In this document: piece by piece, positions 42,039 through 50,759 of the stretch
Layout of the letters: every line of letters starts with the position of its first letter
Numbering within the stretch: the stretch's first letter is position 1
Source of the DNA: Streptomyces sp. NBC_01232
Lineage (GTDB): Bacteria; Actinomycetota; Actinomycetes; Streptomycetales; Streptomycetaceae
Assembly (NCBI RefSeq): GCF_035989885.1
Contig: NZ_CP108518.1
Coordinates: 4,827,001 to 4,891,000 of the forward strand
Direction: 5' to 3'
DNA length: 64,000 nucleotides
Made by a program: the position numbers and the translations under genes
Notes under the pieces: generated by a model
Told to the model about the DNA's origin: nothing
What the model saw: the letters and a program-made list of their open reading frames with translations, nothing else
Database searches by the model: none

Positions 42039-42689
42039 ATGCTGACGCTGCACACCGCCGAGCTCCTCGTCCCCGGGCGGGACTTCGGATCCGCGCCGCT
42101 GCCCGGCGGTGCGGTCCTCGTCGACGGCGACCGGATAGCCCGCGTGGGGCCGTACGAGGAGGTCGCCGCGGCCCACCCGCACGCCCGGACCCGCCGCTGG
42201 CCCGGGGTGATCACCCCGGGGCTGGTGGTGCGCGGGGCGGACGAGCTGCTGGAGCGCACGTACTACCCGGACGACCCGTACGAGGTCACCGAGCTAGGCG
42301 CCGACCCGATCAGGGGCGAGGCCGCGCTGGACGCGCTGAAGATGACCGAGCCGCGGTGGGGCAACAGCGCCCGGCGGGGCACGCAGCGGCTGCTGGCCCG
42401 CGGGGTGGTGGCGGTCTGCGGCCGGTTCACGATCCCGGCGGTGCGCACGGCGGTGTCCCGGTCCGGGCTCACGATCCTGCCGCCGGCGGCCTACGAGGGG
42501 CTGCCCGCCCTGGATCCCTTCGCCGGGCGGTCCGCGGCCGCGGAGGCCTTCCACGGGGTCCTGGAGGCGGGGGTGCCGGCACGCTTCGCGGTCTTCGCGG
42601 TGGCGGACGAGGCCGAACTGCTCGCGCGGGGCGCGACCACGTGCGTGGCCACCGTCATCGGCGGCCGGCTGCTCCACCGCCGTCGCTGA
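42039..42689 (+). CDS. Truncated amidohydrolase-like protein next to mqnC
   Basis: The 216-aa protein resembles the composite (N-terminal beta) domain of imidazolonepropionase/amidohydrolases: LTLHTAELLVPGRDFG, GGAVLVDGDRIARVGPYEEVAAAHP, WPGVITPGLVVRGADELLE, and a C-terminal strand ATTCVATVIGGRLLHRR. The metal-binding H-x-H that normally follows PGL is absent and most of the barrel is missing, so it is unlikely to be a hydrolase. It lies 15 bases after mqnC and is co-directional, so it may assist that pathway. Its tail overlaps the small LuxR gene by 35 bases on the opposite strand. Confidence 0.75.
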   Translation: MLTLHTAELLVPGRDFGSAPLPGGAVLVDGDRIARVGPYEEVAAAHPHARTRRWPGVITPGLVVRGADELLERTYYPDDPYEVTELGADPIRGEAALDALKMTEPRWGNSARRGTQRLLARGVVAVCGRFTIPAVRTAVSRSGLTILPPAAYEGLPALDPFAGRSAAAEAFHGVLEAGVPARFAVFAVADEAELLARGATTCVATVIGGRLLHRRR

Positions 42690-43077
42690 GACCGCTCTGC
42701 ACGCAGCAGGCGGCGGCGGACGCGCGCCGGGTGTCCTCCCGGGCGAGGGCGGCCAGCAGGCAGGCCTGGAGGCGGCTGATGCCGCCCAGCTTCGCCCGTA
42801 TGTTCACGACGTGGAACTTGACGGTGCTGACGGAGAGTTGGAGCTCGACGGCGAGTTCCCGGTTGGACGCGCCGGTGGCCAGGCAGAGGAACACGGCCGA
42901 TTCCTGCTCGGTCAGCTGGGCATCGGCGGGCCGGTCCGCGGCGGGCCGGTCCGCCGCCGGTCTGTCCCCGCTCGGCCCGTCCCCGCCCGGCACGTCCTCG
43001 CGCGGTGCCTCCCCCTGCGCGCCCGGCTCCTCGTACGAGGGAAACCACGTGGGGACGCTGAAGCTGACGACGCGCAC
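42655..43077 (-). CDS. Small LuxR-type helix-turn-helix regulator
   Basis: The protein has 140 aa from GTG 43077, with AGGAG five bases upstream. About 55 N-terminal residues are acidic/Pro/Arg repeats (GDRPAADRPAADRPAD). The LuxR DNA-binding domain follows: LTEQESAVFLCLATGASNRELAVELQLSVSTVKFHVVNIRAKLGGISRLQACLLAAL. No receiver or ligand domain, so it is a stand-alone HTH. Convergent overlap with the amidohydrolase-like gene. Confidence 0.82.
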   Translation of the reverse strand: MRVVSFSVPTWFPSYEEPGAQGEAPREDVPGGDGPSGDRPAADRPAADRPADAQLTEQESAVFLCLATGASNRELAVELQLSVSTVKFHVVNIRAKLGGISRLQACLLAALAREDTRRASAAACCVQSGLSDGGGAAGRR

Positions 43078-43124
43078 ATGATCTCCTAGCCCCGGCCGAC
43101 CAGCCCTGTCGGCCGGCTCTCCCC

Positions 43125-44024
43125 CTATAGGACGGACGGACCGGACAGGTAGGTTCCATTCGCGTCGTAGGGCCAGGCATTGGACTTGCAGCCGTTGAGT
43201 CCCTTGATCTGCTGCATCATCGCCGGAGCGGGCTGGCCGGCGCCCGGGCAGGACTCGTGCCCGCGGCCGAGCTCGTGCCCGACCTCGTGGTTGATGATCA
43301 GGGCCCGGTACTCCTCGGGTGAGCCGCTGAACTGCGGCGAACCCTCCTGCCAGCGCTTGAGGTTGACCACGACGGTGTGCCCCGTGCTGCAGTTGGTCTC
43401 ACCGATGAGCTCGGGCGTGACCACGTCGCAGAGGCTGTCGGTGGTCTTCGGCGTCGCGATCTTGACGGTGAAGTCGACCGGCTGGCCCGCCGCGACGAGC
43501 TGGAAGGCGTACTTCGGGTCCTTGGTCCAGCCGCGCGGGTCCCCGAGGATCGCCTCGACCGACCGGGCGGCCGCCTCCGGGTCGACCCCGCTGCCCTCCT
43601 CGACCTCGATCCGCCAGCGGCGCGGGGTCCCCTTGCCCTGCACGGTGCCGGCGGTGGAGGAGGCCTTGAAGACACCCGGCCGGGCCTGTGTCGCCGAGGC
43701 GGACGGCGAGGGCGAGGCCGAAGGCGTCTGCGGGGCCGGGGTGGAGGGCTGGGCGGAGGGTGATTTCTGGCCACCCTGCGGGACCGGGTCCGCGGATCCG
43801 TCGGCGGACTCCGCGTCCGTCGGGTCCGGTGAGGCCGCGGTCCGGCCCGCGGCGGTCTTCGCGCCGTCGTCCTGGGGCAGCAGCGTGTACGCGGTCGCCG
43901 AGACCACGACCAGTGCCGCCGAGCCGAGGAGGATCGTGCGCCGCAGCCGCCTGCGCCGCTCGGCCCGGCGCCTGGCGCGCGGGCCGCTGCGGCTGGAGCG
44001 ACCGGTGGAATGGCCTGCCGGCAT
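43125..44024 (-). CDS. DUF3152 membrane-anchored metalloprotease-like protein
   Basis: The protein has 299 aa. A very basic N-terminus leads to one membrane helix (TILLGSAALVVVSATAYTLLP), then a Pro/Ser/Ala linker (about 60-115). The C-terminal DUF3152 domain ends with a perfect zincin motif HEVGHELGRGHE (246-257, HExxHxxGxxH), plus four cysteines that could form disulfides. It probably acts outside the membrane as a metallopeptidase; substrate unknown. It is divergent from menG. Confidence 0.87.
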   Translation of the reverse strand: MPAGHSTGRSSRSGPRARRRAERRRRLRRTILLGSAALVVVSATAYTLLPQDDGAKTAAGRTAASPDPTDAESADGSADPVPQGGQKSPSAQPSTPAPQTPSASPSPSASATQARPGVFKASSTAGTVQGKGTPRRWRIEVEEGSGVDPEAAARSVEAILGDPRGWTKDPKYAFQLVAAGQPVDFTVKIATPKTTDSLCDVVTPELIGETNCSTGHTVVVNLKRWQEGSPQFSGSPEEYRALIINHEVGHELGRGHESCPGAGQPAPAMMQQIKGLNGCKSNAWPYDANGTYLSGPSVL

Positions 44025-44290
44025 CGTGAAGCCCTCTGTTCGCGGCGGCCACTGCCGGACCGGCCGCGATCGGGGCGCCCATCCGGTGGGTGACCCTCAC
44101 CGGGCCGCACTGTGTCAGTCAACTTCGCCGCGGGGGCGCGGCGTAACTGTCCTTCGGAACAGTTTCCGCCATCCGCCCTGCGGCGGTCACAGCGGGTGGC
44201 GGTGGAGCCCCCGCGGCCCGGAGGGGGCGTGGCCTGAGAGGATGGGGGCGTACCCGCCGATCCGCATCGCACACCGAGGGGCGAACGCCA

Positions 44291-44983
44291 GTGACAAGGG
44301 CTTCCCTGGACAAGCAGCCGCACGAAGTCGCCTCCATGTTCGACGGCATCGCGGCGAAATACGACCTCACCAACGACGTCATCTCGCTCGGCCAGGCCCG
44401 GCTGTGGCGCAAGGAGGTCGCCAAGGCGGTCGGCGCGCGTCCCGGGCACGTGGTGCTCGACCTGGCCGCCGGAACCGCCACCTCCTCGCTGCCCTTCGCC
44501 GCCACCGGCGCGTACGTCGTCCCCTGCGACTTCTCCCTGGGCATGCTCATGGAGGGCAAGAAGCGGCACGCGTGGCTGCCGCTGACCGCCGGTGACGCGA
44601 CGAAGCTGCCGTTCCGGGACGACGTCTTCGACACCGTCACGATCTCCTTCGGGCTGCGCAACGTCCAGGACACCGACGCCGCCCTGCGCGAGCTGTACCG
44701 GGTGACCAAGCCCGGCGGGCAGGTCGTCATCTGCGAGTTCTCGCAGCCGACCTGGGCGCCGCTGCGCACGGTCTACATGGAGTACCTGATGCGGGCGCTG
44801 CCGCCGGTGGCCCGCACGGTGGTGTCCGACCCGGACCCGTACGTGTACCTCGCCGAGTCCATCCGCGAATGGCCCGACCAGCCGGCGCTGGCCGCCCTGC
44901 TGCAGAAGGCCGGCTGGTCCAAGGTCGCCTGGCGCAACCTCAGCGGCGGCATCGTCGCGCTGCACAGAGGCATCAAGGACTGA
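44291..44983 (+). CDS. menG: Demethylmenaquinone methyltransferase
   Basis: The 230-aa UbiE/MenG-family SAM methyltransferase carries out the last step of menaquinone synthesis. Landmarks: [31 protein letters not shown], the SAM motif [55 protein letters not shown], and [22 protein letters not shown] start with GAGGGG upstream. An inverted repeat AACTGT...ACAGTT (44145-44163) lies in the divergent region with the DUF3152 gene. The glutaminase gene follows after five bases. Confidence 0.93.
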   Translation: MTRASLDKQPHEVASMFDGIAAKYDLTNDVISLGQARLWRKEVAKAVGARPGHVVLDLAAGTATSSLPFAATGAYVVPCDFSLGMLMEGKKRHAWLPLTAGDATKLPFRDDVFDTVTISFGLRNVQDTDAALRELYRVTKPGGQVVICEFSQPTWAPLRTVYMEYLMRALPPVARTVVSDPDPYVYLAESIREWPDQPALAALLQKAGWSKVAWRNLSGGIVALHRGIKD

Positions 44984-44988
44984 CCGCG

Positions 44989-45918
44989 GTGCCTGACGTC
45001 GCGCGCACGGACTACGGGCCGCTGCTGGAGCGGATCGCGGCCGACATCGCCCCGCTGGTCGGCAGCGGCACTCCCGCCGAATACATCCCGGCACTGGCCT
45101 CCGTGGACCGGCGGCAGTTCGGGATGGCCATCGCCGACCTCGACGGCAACGTCTTCGGGGTGGGCGACTGGCGGGTGCCCTTCTCCGCCCAGTCCATCAC
45201 CAAGGTGTTCGCGCTCGCCCTGGCCCTGGCCGAGGGCGGCGACAGCCTGTGGGAGCGGGTCGGCCGGGAACCCTCCGGCAACCCGTTCAACTCGCTCGTA
45301 CAGCTGGAGTACGAGAACGGCATCCCGCGCAATCCGTTCATCAATGCGGGTGCCCTCGTGGTCACCGACCGGCTCCAGACCCTGACGGGTGACGCGAGCA
45401 GCGAACTGCTGGAGTTCCTGCGGCAGGAGAGCCGGAACCCGGACATCGGCTTCGACGCCGAGGTCGCGGCCTCCGAGCAGGAGCACGGCGACCGCAACGC
45501 GGCCGTGGCCCACTTCATGGCCTCGTACGGGAACATCGACAACCCGGTGCCCGCACTGCTGGAGCACTACTTCTGGCAGTGCTCCATCGAGATGAGCTGC
45601 GCCGACCTGGCCCGTGCCGGGCGCTTCCTGGCCCGGCACGGGCTCCGCGCGGACGGCACGCGGCTGCTGACGCGCAGCGAGGCCAAGCAGATCAACGCGG
45701 TGATGATGACCTGCGGGACCTATGACGCGGCGGGCGAGTTCGCCTACCGGGTCGGGCTGCCCGGCAAGAGCGGGGTGGGCGGCGGAATCGTCGCCGTCGT
45801 CCCGGGCCAGTGCACGCTGGCGGTGTGGAGCCCCGGCCTGGACGCCCGGGGCAACTCGGTGGCGGGCGTGGCGGCGCTGGACCGCTTCACGACGCTGACG
45901 GGCCTGTCCGTCTTCTGA
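44989..45918 (+). CDS. glsA: Glutaminase
   Basis: The 309-aa serine-dependent beta-lactamase-like glutaminase hydrolyses glutamine to glutamate and ammonia. Catalytic S69-x-x-K72 is in PFSAQSITKVFALAL. Other family landmarks: YIPALASVDRRQFGMAI, PSGNPFNSLVQLEYENGIPRNPFINAGAL, GFRxAxYMASYGNID-type segment (AHFMASYGNIDNPV) and GLPGKSGVGGGIVAVVPG. GTG start, five bases after menG, so probably co-transcribed, though the link to menaquinone is unclear. Confidence 0.93.
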   Translation: MPDVARTDYGPLLERIAADIAPLVGSGTPAEYIPALASVDRRQFGMAIADLDGNVFGVGDWRVPFSAQSITKVFALALALAEGGDSLWERVGREPSGNPFNSLVQLEYENGIPRNPFINAGALVVTDRLQTLTGDASSELLEFLRQESRNPDIGFDAEVAASEQEHGDRNAAVAHFMASYGNIDNPVPALLEHYFWQCSIEMSCADLARAGRFLARHGLRADGTRLLTRSEAKQINAVMMTCGTYDAAGEFAYRVGLPGKSGVGGGIVAVVPGQCTLAVWSPGLDARGNSVAGVAALDRFTTLTGLSVF

Positions 45919-45942
45919 GGCGCGGTCCGGGCCGGAGCCCGC

Positions 45943-46470
45943 TCACGCGCCCCGAAGGGAAAGGGCGTAGCGCCGCCTGGGGTTGCCGCCCGGTGTGGTG
46001 AATTTCCCGGCCAGGTCCATCCCGAGCCGTTCCGCCACCGCGATCGAACGGGCATTGGCGCCGTCGATCACGGCCACGACGTGCGGTACCCCGGCCTCAC
46101 GGACCCGCTCCAGCGTGGCCAGCGCCGCGGCGAACGCGTAGCCGCGGCCCCACGCCGTGCGCGCCAGCCGCCAGCCGATCTCGATCTCGCCGACCGGGCC
46201 CCACTCCTTCTCACGGGGCCACGGCTGGGCCCCGGTGAAGCCGATCACCTCGCCCTCCGCGTCCAGCAGGGTCCACAGGCAGTAGCCCAGCTGGGCATCG
46301 TGCATCCGCTGGCGCGCGGACAGCTCCTCGTACGCGGACAGCTCCGCGGGACCTCCCAGGAACTCCATGACGTCGGGGTCGGCGAAGAGCGAGTGCCAGG
46401 CGTGCGCGTCCTCGTCCGTGGGAACGCGGAGCTGTACGGCGGGAAGCGGCCGGGTCGGCGAGGTGGTCAT
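45943..46470 (-). CDS. GNAT-family acetyltransferase (RimJ/RimL type)
   Basis: The protein has 175 aa. Landmarks: LRVPTDEDAHAWHSLFADPDVMEFLGG, EGEVIGFTGAQPWPREKEWGPVGEIEIGWRLARTAWGRGYAFAAALATLERV, VVAVIDGANARSIAVAERLGMDLAGKF. This is the ribosomal-protein-type GNAT subfamily, acting on N-termini or small amines. Convergent with glsA and divergent from the flavoprotein gene. Confidence 0.87.
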   Translation of the reverse strand: MTTSPTRPLPAVQLRVPTDEDAHAWHSLFADPDVMEFLGGPAELSAYEELSARQRMHDAQLGYCLWTLLDAEGEVIGFTGAQPWPREKEWGPVGEIEIGWRLARTAWGRGYAFAAALATLERVREAGVPHVVAVIDGANARSIAVAERLGMDLAGKFTTPGGNPRRRYALSLRGA

Positions 46471-46507
46471 CGGAGGCACCCTTCGGATCGCGATCTCTCT
46501 CGCTGCA

Positions 46508-46513
46508 TAGACT
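46508..46513 (+). promoter_or_regulatory. -10 element of the geranylgeranyl-reductase-type gene
   Basis: TAGACT fits TANNNT and is 55 bases before the GTG at 46568. No clear -35 box. Confidence 0.4.
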
Positions 46514-46567
46514 GCACATGTCCGGTGCCGTCTGGCACCCTTTATCGAGCCTTCGGGAGACCCCGCA

Positions 46568-47851
46568 GTGACCGAGCTCCTCTCCGAACACTCCGCGGAC
46601 GTGATCGTCGTCGGGGCCGGGCCCGCCGGCTCGACCACCGCCTACTACCTCGCCAAGGCCGGATTGGACGTCCTGCTGCTGGAGAAGACGGCGTTCCCGC
46701 GGGAGAAGGTCTGCGGCGACGGCCTGACCCCGCGCGCCACCAAGCAGCTGGTGGCCATGGGCATCGACATCTCCGAAGAGGCCGGCTGGCTGCGGAACAA
46801 GGGTCTGCGGATCATCGGCGGCGGGCAGCGGCTCCAGCTGGACTGGCCGGAACTCGCCTCCTACCCGGACTACGGACTCGTCCGCAAGCGTGACGACTTC
46901 GACGAGACCCTGGCCCGCCAGGCGCAGAAGGCCGGCGCCCGGCTGTACGAGCGCTGCACCGTCGGCGAGCCCGTGCGCGACGCGCGCACCGGCCACATCA
47001 CCGGCGTGCAGGCGAAGCTGGGCGAGGAGAAGACCCCGGTCACCTTCCACGCCCCGCTGGTCGTCGCGGCCGACGGCAACTCCTCCCGGCTGTCCCTGGC
47101 GATGGGCCTGCACCGGCGCGAGGACCGCCCGATGGGCGTGGCCGTGCGGACGTACTTCACCTCGCCGCGGCACGACGACGACTACCTGGAGTCCTGGCTG
47201 GAGCTGTGGGACCGGCGCGGCGCGCAGGACCGGCTGCTGCCCGGCTACGGCTGGATCTTCGGCATGGGCGACGGCACCTCCAACGTCGGCCTCGGCATCC
47301 TCAACTCCTCCTCCGCCTTCAAGGAGCTGGACTGGCGAGAGGTACTCAAGGCCTGGTGCGCCTCCATGCCGGAGGACTGGGGCTACACGCCCGAGAACAT
47401 GACGCAGCCGATCCGCGGCGCGGCCCTGCCGATGGCCTTCAACCGGCAGCCGCACTACACCAAGGGCCTGCTGCTGGTCGGCGACGCGGGCGGGCTCGTC
47501 AACCCGTTCAACGGCGAGGGCATCGCGTACGCCATGGAGTCGGGCCAGATCGCGGCCGACGTCATCGTCCAGGCCCAGGCCCGCGCCACCCCGGCGCAGC
47601 GCGAACTGGCCCTGCACAACTACCCGAAGGTGCTCAAGGAGACCTACGGCGGCTACTACACGCTGGGCCGCGCCTTCGTGAAGCTGATCGGCAACCCGAA
47701 GGTCATGAAGATCGCGGCGCAGCGCGGCCTGACCCACCCGGTGCTGATGAGGTTCACCCTGAAGATGCTGGCCAACCTGACCGACCCGACGGGCGGCGAC
47801 GCGATGGACCGCATCATCAACGGCCTCTCGAAGGTGGCCCCGAAGGCCTGA
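46568..47851 (+). CDS. Geranylgeranyl-reductase-family FAD-dependent oxidoreductase
   Basis: The 427-aa flavoprotein has the dinucleotide-binding motif VIVVGAGPAGSTTAYYLAKAGLDVLLLEK, then PREKVCGDGLTPRA, RKRDDFDETLARQAQKAGA, VVAADGNSSRL and LLVGDAGGLVNPFNGEGIAYAMESGQIAAD. The family saturates prenyl chains; in mycobacteria a relative (MenJ) reduces one isoprene unit of menaquinone, and Streptomyces make partly saturated menaquinones. A menaquinone-chain role is plausible given the neighbours, and it also precedes nuo. GTG start with GGGAG upstream. Confidence 0.88.
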   Translation: MTELLSEHSADVIVVGAGPAGSTTAYYLAKAGLDVLLLEKTAFPREKVCGDGLTPRATKQLVAMGIDISEEAGWLRNKGLRIIGGGQRLQLDWPELASYPDYGLVRKRDDFDETLARQAQKAGARLYERCTVGEPVRDARTGHITGVQAKLGEEKTPVTFHAPLVVAADGNSSRLSLAMGLHRREDRPMGVAVRTYFTSPRHDDDYLESWLELWDRRGAQDRLLPGYGWIFGMGDGTSNVGLGILNSSSAFKELDWREVLKAWCASMPEDWGYTPENMTQPIRGAALPMAFNRQPHYTKGLLLVGDAGGLVNPFNGEGIAYAMESGQIAADVIVQAQARATPAQRELALHNYPKVLKETYGGYYTLGRAFVKLIGNPKVMKIAAQRGLTHPVLMRFTLKMLANLTDPTGGDAMDRIINGLSKVAPKA

Positions 47852-47875
47852 CGGTCCACCCCGTGCAATGGATGC

Positions 47876-47917
47876 AGCCGGCCCGCCCGACGCAGACCCG
47901 CGGCGGGCGGGCCGGCT
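47876..47917. terminator. Bidirectional terminator
   Basis: AGCCGGCCCGCCC / GGGCGGGCCGGCT-type arms (13 bp with outer A-T pair, 16-base loop) lie between two convergent genes. Confidence 0.7.
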
Positions 47918-47929
47918 ACGTCCACGACG

Positions 47930-48421
47930 TCAGGCGTTCCACCAGGCGTCGGTGCCGCAGCCGACCTCGAAGTGCCACCAGTCCTCCGCCTCGCCGCGCG
48001 CCAGGAGGGCCTTGATCCCCACGTGGTCGGCGTCGGCCGGCACGTTGAAGGCCACCATCGGGAAGTCCTCGCTGAACACCTCGCCGCCGAGCCCGAAGGG
48101 CGAGAGGCGCTCGTGCACCGCCCGGGCACTGCGGCCCAGCGGCCCGGAAGGGACGGGCAGGACCCGGATCGTGCAGTTGCCGGACGCGCTGACCCGGCCC
48201 ACGGCCCAGTGCACGCCCTCGGCATCGGTCCGGAACCGCACCACGTCGTCCTCGGCGACGCCGTCCTGCAGAAAGGCGACGTTGCGGATCCGGGCCGTGT
48301 CGACGCCGAGCCGGTCGGCCCACAGACCCTCGGTGTCCTGGGGGAGCCAGCCCTCCCGGGGCACGAACCTGAACCAGACCTTGACCTGTTGCCCGGCCGT
48401 GCCTTCCTCGACCGACATCAT
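47930..48421 (-). CDS. DUF4265 protein
   Basis: The protein has 163 aa: KVWFRFVPREGWLPQDTEGLWADRLGVDTARIRNVAFLQDGVAEDDVVRFRTDAEGVHWAVGRVSASGNCTIRV and ADADHVGIKALLARGEAEDWWHFEVGC. This is the DUF4265 fold, cytoplasmic, of unknown function. Convergent with the flavoprotein gene. Confidence 0.82.
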   Translation of the reverse strand: MMSVEEGTAGQQVKVWFRFVPREGWLPQDTEGLWADRLGVDTARIRNVAFLQDGVAEDDVVRFRTDAEGVHWAVGRVSASGNCTIRVLPVPSGPLGRSARAVHERLSPFGLGGEVFSEDFPMVAFNVPADADHVGIKALLARGEAEDWWHFEVGCGTDAWWNA

Positions 48422-48436
48422 GCGCGGCCCATCCGT

Positions 48437-48712
48437 TCAGTCGTCCGTCGCGGCCGTCGGGCCCGGCGGTGTGGAGGCGTCCGGGTCGCCGTGGACGGTA
48501 CGGACGCACCTTGCCAGCAGGTACAGCCCGCACACCAGCAGCGCGCCCGAGGCGGTCCAGCCGAGGCCCAGCGTCAGGGGGTGGCCGGGCTTCTGCCAGG
48601 GGCGGGTGGTCGTCAGCAGCCAGCCGCCGACGGCGAGCAGGCCGAGGCCGAGCGCGGCCCGGACCGCGGTGGGGTCGCCGGCGCCGTGGTGTTCGTACGA
48701 CTTCGGACTCAC
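48437..48712 (-). CDS. Small two-helix membrane protein
   Basis: The protein has 91 aa from GTG 48712, with GGAGG 11 bases upstream; GTG 48724 is in frame but too near that site. Two membrane helices (ALGLGLLAVGGWLLTT and LGLGWTASGALLVCGLYLLA). No known family. It lies 15 bases before the DUF4265 gene and may be co-directional with it. Confidence 0.65.
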   Translation of the reverse strand: MSPKSYEHHGAGDPTAVRAALGLGLLAVGGWLLTTTRPWQKPGHPLTLGLGWTASGALLVCGLYLLARCVRTVHGDPDASTPPGPTAATDD

Positions 48713-48771
48713 GCGGACCACCACCTCCAGGGCGGGTCGGGGCGGCTCTGACGGTCAGACGCGCCCTGTCG

Positions 48772-50025
48772 CTATCTTCGCAGGGCCTCGGCCGGTTCCA
48801 CACGGGCCGCCCGCCAGGCGGGATGGAGCCCGGCCAGCAGACCGGTGACCAGGCCGGTGAGCGGTGCCGCGACGACGGTGAGCGGATGGATCACCGGGGT
48901 CCAGTCCCGGGCCAGGGAGACGACGACCACCGTCAGCTCGCCCAGCGAGGTACCGACCAGGCCGCCCAGGGCACCGAGGGCGGCGGACTCGGTGAGGAAC
49001 TGGGCCGCTACGTGCCGGCCGCGGGCGCCGAGCGCGCGGCGCAGCCCGATCTCCCCGGTCCGTTCCAGGACGGCGACCAGGGTGGTGTTGGCGATCCCGA
49101 CCGCGCCGATGACCAGGCAGATCCCGGCGAGCAGCAGGAACAGCGCGCTCAGGTCGGCGGTGACCCCGGAGCGCAGCATCCGCGGGTCGGGCGGCGGGAC
49201 GGCCTTCAAGTACTCGGGGTGATCGGGGCGCAGCGCGAGCGGGGCGAGGCCCGCGACCTGCCGGGCGGCGCCGAGCTCGGTGGCGATCAGCATGCTCGCG
49301 GCCCCGGGCGCGGGCGGCCCCCAGAGCTGTTCGGCGGTGGCGCGCGGGACGAGGACGGACATCAGGTGCTCGGGGCGGCGTTGCAGGTCGGCGACGATGC
49401 CTGCGACGGTGAAGGGCTCCTGGCCGATGTAGAGGGCGGGCCGGGTGGCGAGCGTGGTGATGCCGAGGCGGGCGGCGAGCCCGCTGCCGATGACGACGAC
49501 GCGCTCGCGGCCACGCTCGGCGAAGTCGTCGTAGAGCCGTCCCTGCTGGAGGGTCGGTACGAGGGCGGCGACGGCCCCGGGGGAGGCCGCGACGACGGCC
49601 GCGCCGGTGGTGGGGTCGCCGCCCCCGGAGGGCAGCGGGCCGACCGTGGTGCGCGGGTCGAGCCGGACGGTCCACAGCACCCCGGCGTGCTCGATGCCGG
49701 CGACGGCGCGCAGCCGCTGCTCGGCGTCGGCGGGGAAGCCGGGCCCGGCGAACTCGTTCTGCCGGGCGGCGACGTCCTCGACGGCGACCTCGGTGGCCGT
49801 CAGGACGTTGAACCTGCCGTCGATCTGCGAGGAGATGGTGGCGGTGAGGCCCAGTACGGCCACGAAGCTGCCGACACCGAGGACGGTGCCGAGGGCGGTG
49901 AGCACGGCCCGGCCGGGGCGGCGGAGCATGCCGGCGACGGCCTCGGCGAGGGCGTCGCGCACGGACAGCCGGGTCGGTGCGACGGCGCCGCGCTCGGGGG
50001 AGACCGGGTTGCCCGGGGCGCTCAC
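48772..50025 (-). CDS. MacB-type ABC transporter permease (FtsX fold)
   Basis: The protein has 417 aa from GTG overlapping the ATPase stop (GTGA). It has an N-terminal helix (AVLTALGTVLGVGSFVAVLGLTATI), a large MacB-PCD extracytoplasmic domain (FNVLTATEVAVEDVAARQNEF, VVVIGSGLAARLGI, LMSVLVPRATAEQLWG) and three C-terminal helices with the GEIGLRRALGARGRHVAAQFLTESAALGALGG coupling motif. MacB-type systems act mechanically on extracytoplasmic substrates or efflux peptides. Part of a three-component set with the ATPase and MacA-like protein. Confidence 0.88.
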   Translation of the reverse strand: MSAPGNPVSPERGAVAPTRLSVRDALAEAVAGMLRRPGRAVLTALGTVLGVGSFVAVLGLTATISSQIDGRFNVLTATEVAVEDVAARQNEFAGPGFPADAEQRLRAVAGIEHAGVLWTVRLDPRTTVGPLPSGGGDPTTGAAVVAASPGAVAALVPTLQQGRLYDDFAERGRERVVVIGSGLAARLGITTLATRPALYIGQEPFTVAGIVADLQRRPEHLMSVLVPRATAEQLWGPPAPGAASMLIATELGAARQVAGLAPLALRPDHPEYLKAVPPPDPRMLRSGVTADLSALFLLLAGICLVIGAVGIANTTLVAVLERTGEIGLRRALGARGRHVAAQFLTESAALGALGGLVGTSLGELTVVVVSLARDWTPVIHPLTVVAAPLTGLVTGLLAGLHPAWRAARVEPAEALRR

Positions 50026-50759
50026 GGGTGGAGCCGCCCGTCGCGGATGGTGAGCGTCCGGTGTCCGCGCCGGGCCAACTGCGGATCGTGCGTGATGACG
50101 AGGACGGTCATCCCGGCCCCGTGCAGTTCGTCCAGCAGCGTGAGGACGGACGCGGCGTTGACCGAGTCGAGATTGCCGGTCGGCTCGTCGCACAGCAGCA
50201 GCGATGGCCGCGCGACCAGAGCGCGGGCGATGGCGACGCGCTGGCGCTCGCCGCCCGACAGCCGCCCCGGCACGGCGCCGGCCCGGTGCCCGAGACCGAC
50301 CTGGTCCAGGGCCTCGCGGGCGCGTACGAGGCGCTGGGCGCGCGGGGTTCCGGTGTAGAGCATGGCGAGGGTGACGTTCTCCAGGGCGGACCGGTGCGGC
50401 AGCAGATGGAAGGACTGGAAGACGAAGCCGATCCGGCGGCCGCGCAGGGCGGTGCGCTCCCGGTCGGGGAGCGCACCGGTGTCGATCCCGTCGAGGAGGT
50501 ACCGGCCGCTGGTGGGGGAGTCGAGCAGCCCGGCGACGTTGAGGAAGGTGGACTTCCCGGAGCCGGAGGGGCCGACGACGGTGATGAACTCCCCGCGCCG
50601 CACGGTCAGGTCGCAGGGGCGCAGGGCCTCGACGGGCGGCGGTCCGGGGTAGGTGAGGCCGGCCCCGCGGAGCTCGATCACAGGGCTGTCGCCGTCACCG
50701 CCGTCAGGGCCGGAGGCGGACTGCGGGCGTCGCCGGAACCGTTGTGCCAGGAGCCTCAT
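50022..50759 (-). CDS. MacB/LolD-type ABC transporter ATPase
   Basis: The protein has 245 aa with all ABC motifs: Walker A VVGPSGSGKST (61-71), Q-loop GFVFQSFHLLPHRSALENV, signature RLSGGERQRVAIARALV, Walker B LLLCDEPTGNLDS, H-loop VLVITHDPQLA. It powers the permease encoded next to it, with which it overlaps by GTGA. It overlaps the MacA-like gene by ATGA. Confidence 0.93.
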   Translation of the reverse strand: MRLLAQRFRRRPQSASGPDGGDGDSPVIELRGAGLTYPGPPPVEALRPCDLTVRRGEFITVVGPSGSGKSTFLNVAGLLDSPTSGRYLLDGIDTGALPDRERTALRGRRIGFVFQSFHLLPHRSALENVTLAMLYTGTPRAQRLVRAREALDQVGLGHRAGAVPGRLSGGERQRVAIARALVARPSLLLCDEPTGNLDSVNAASVLTLLDELHGAGMTVLVITHDPQLARRGHRTLTIRDGRLHP

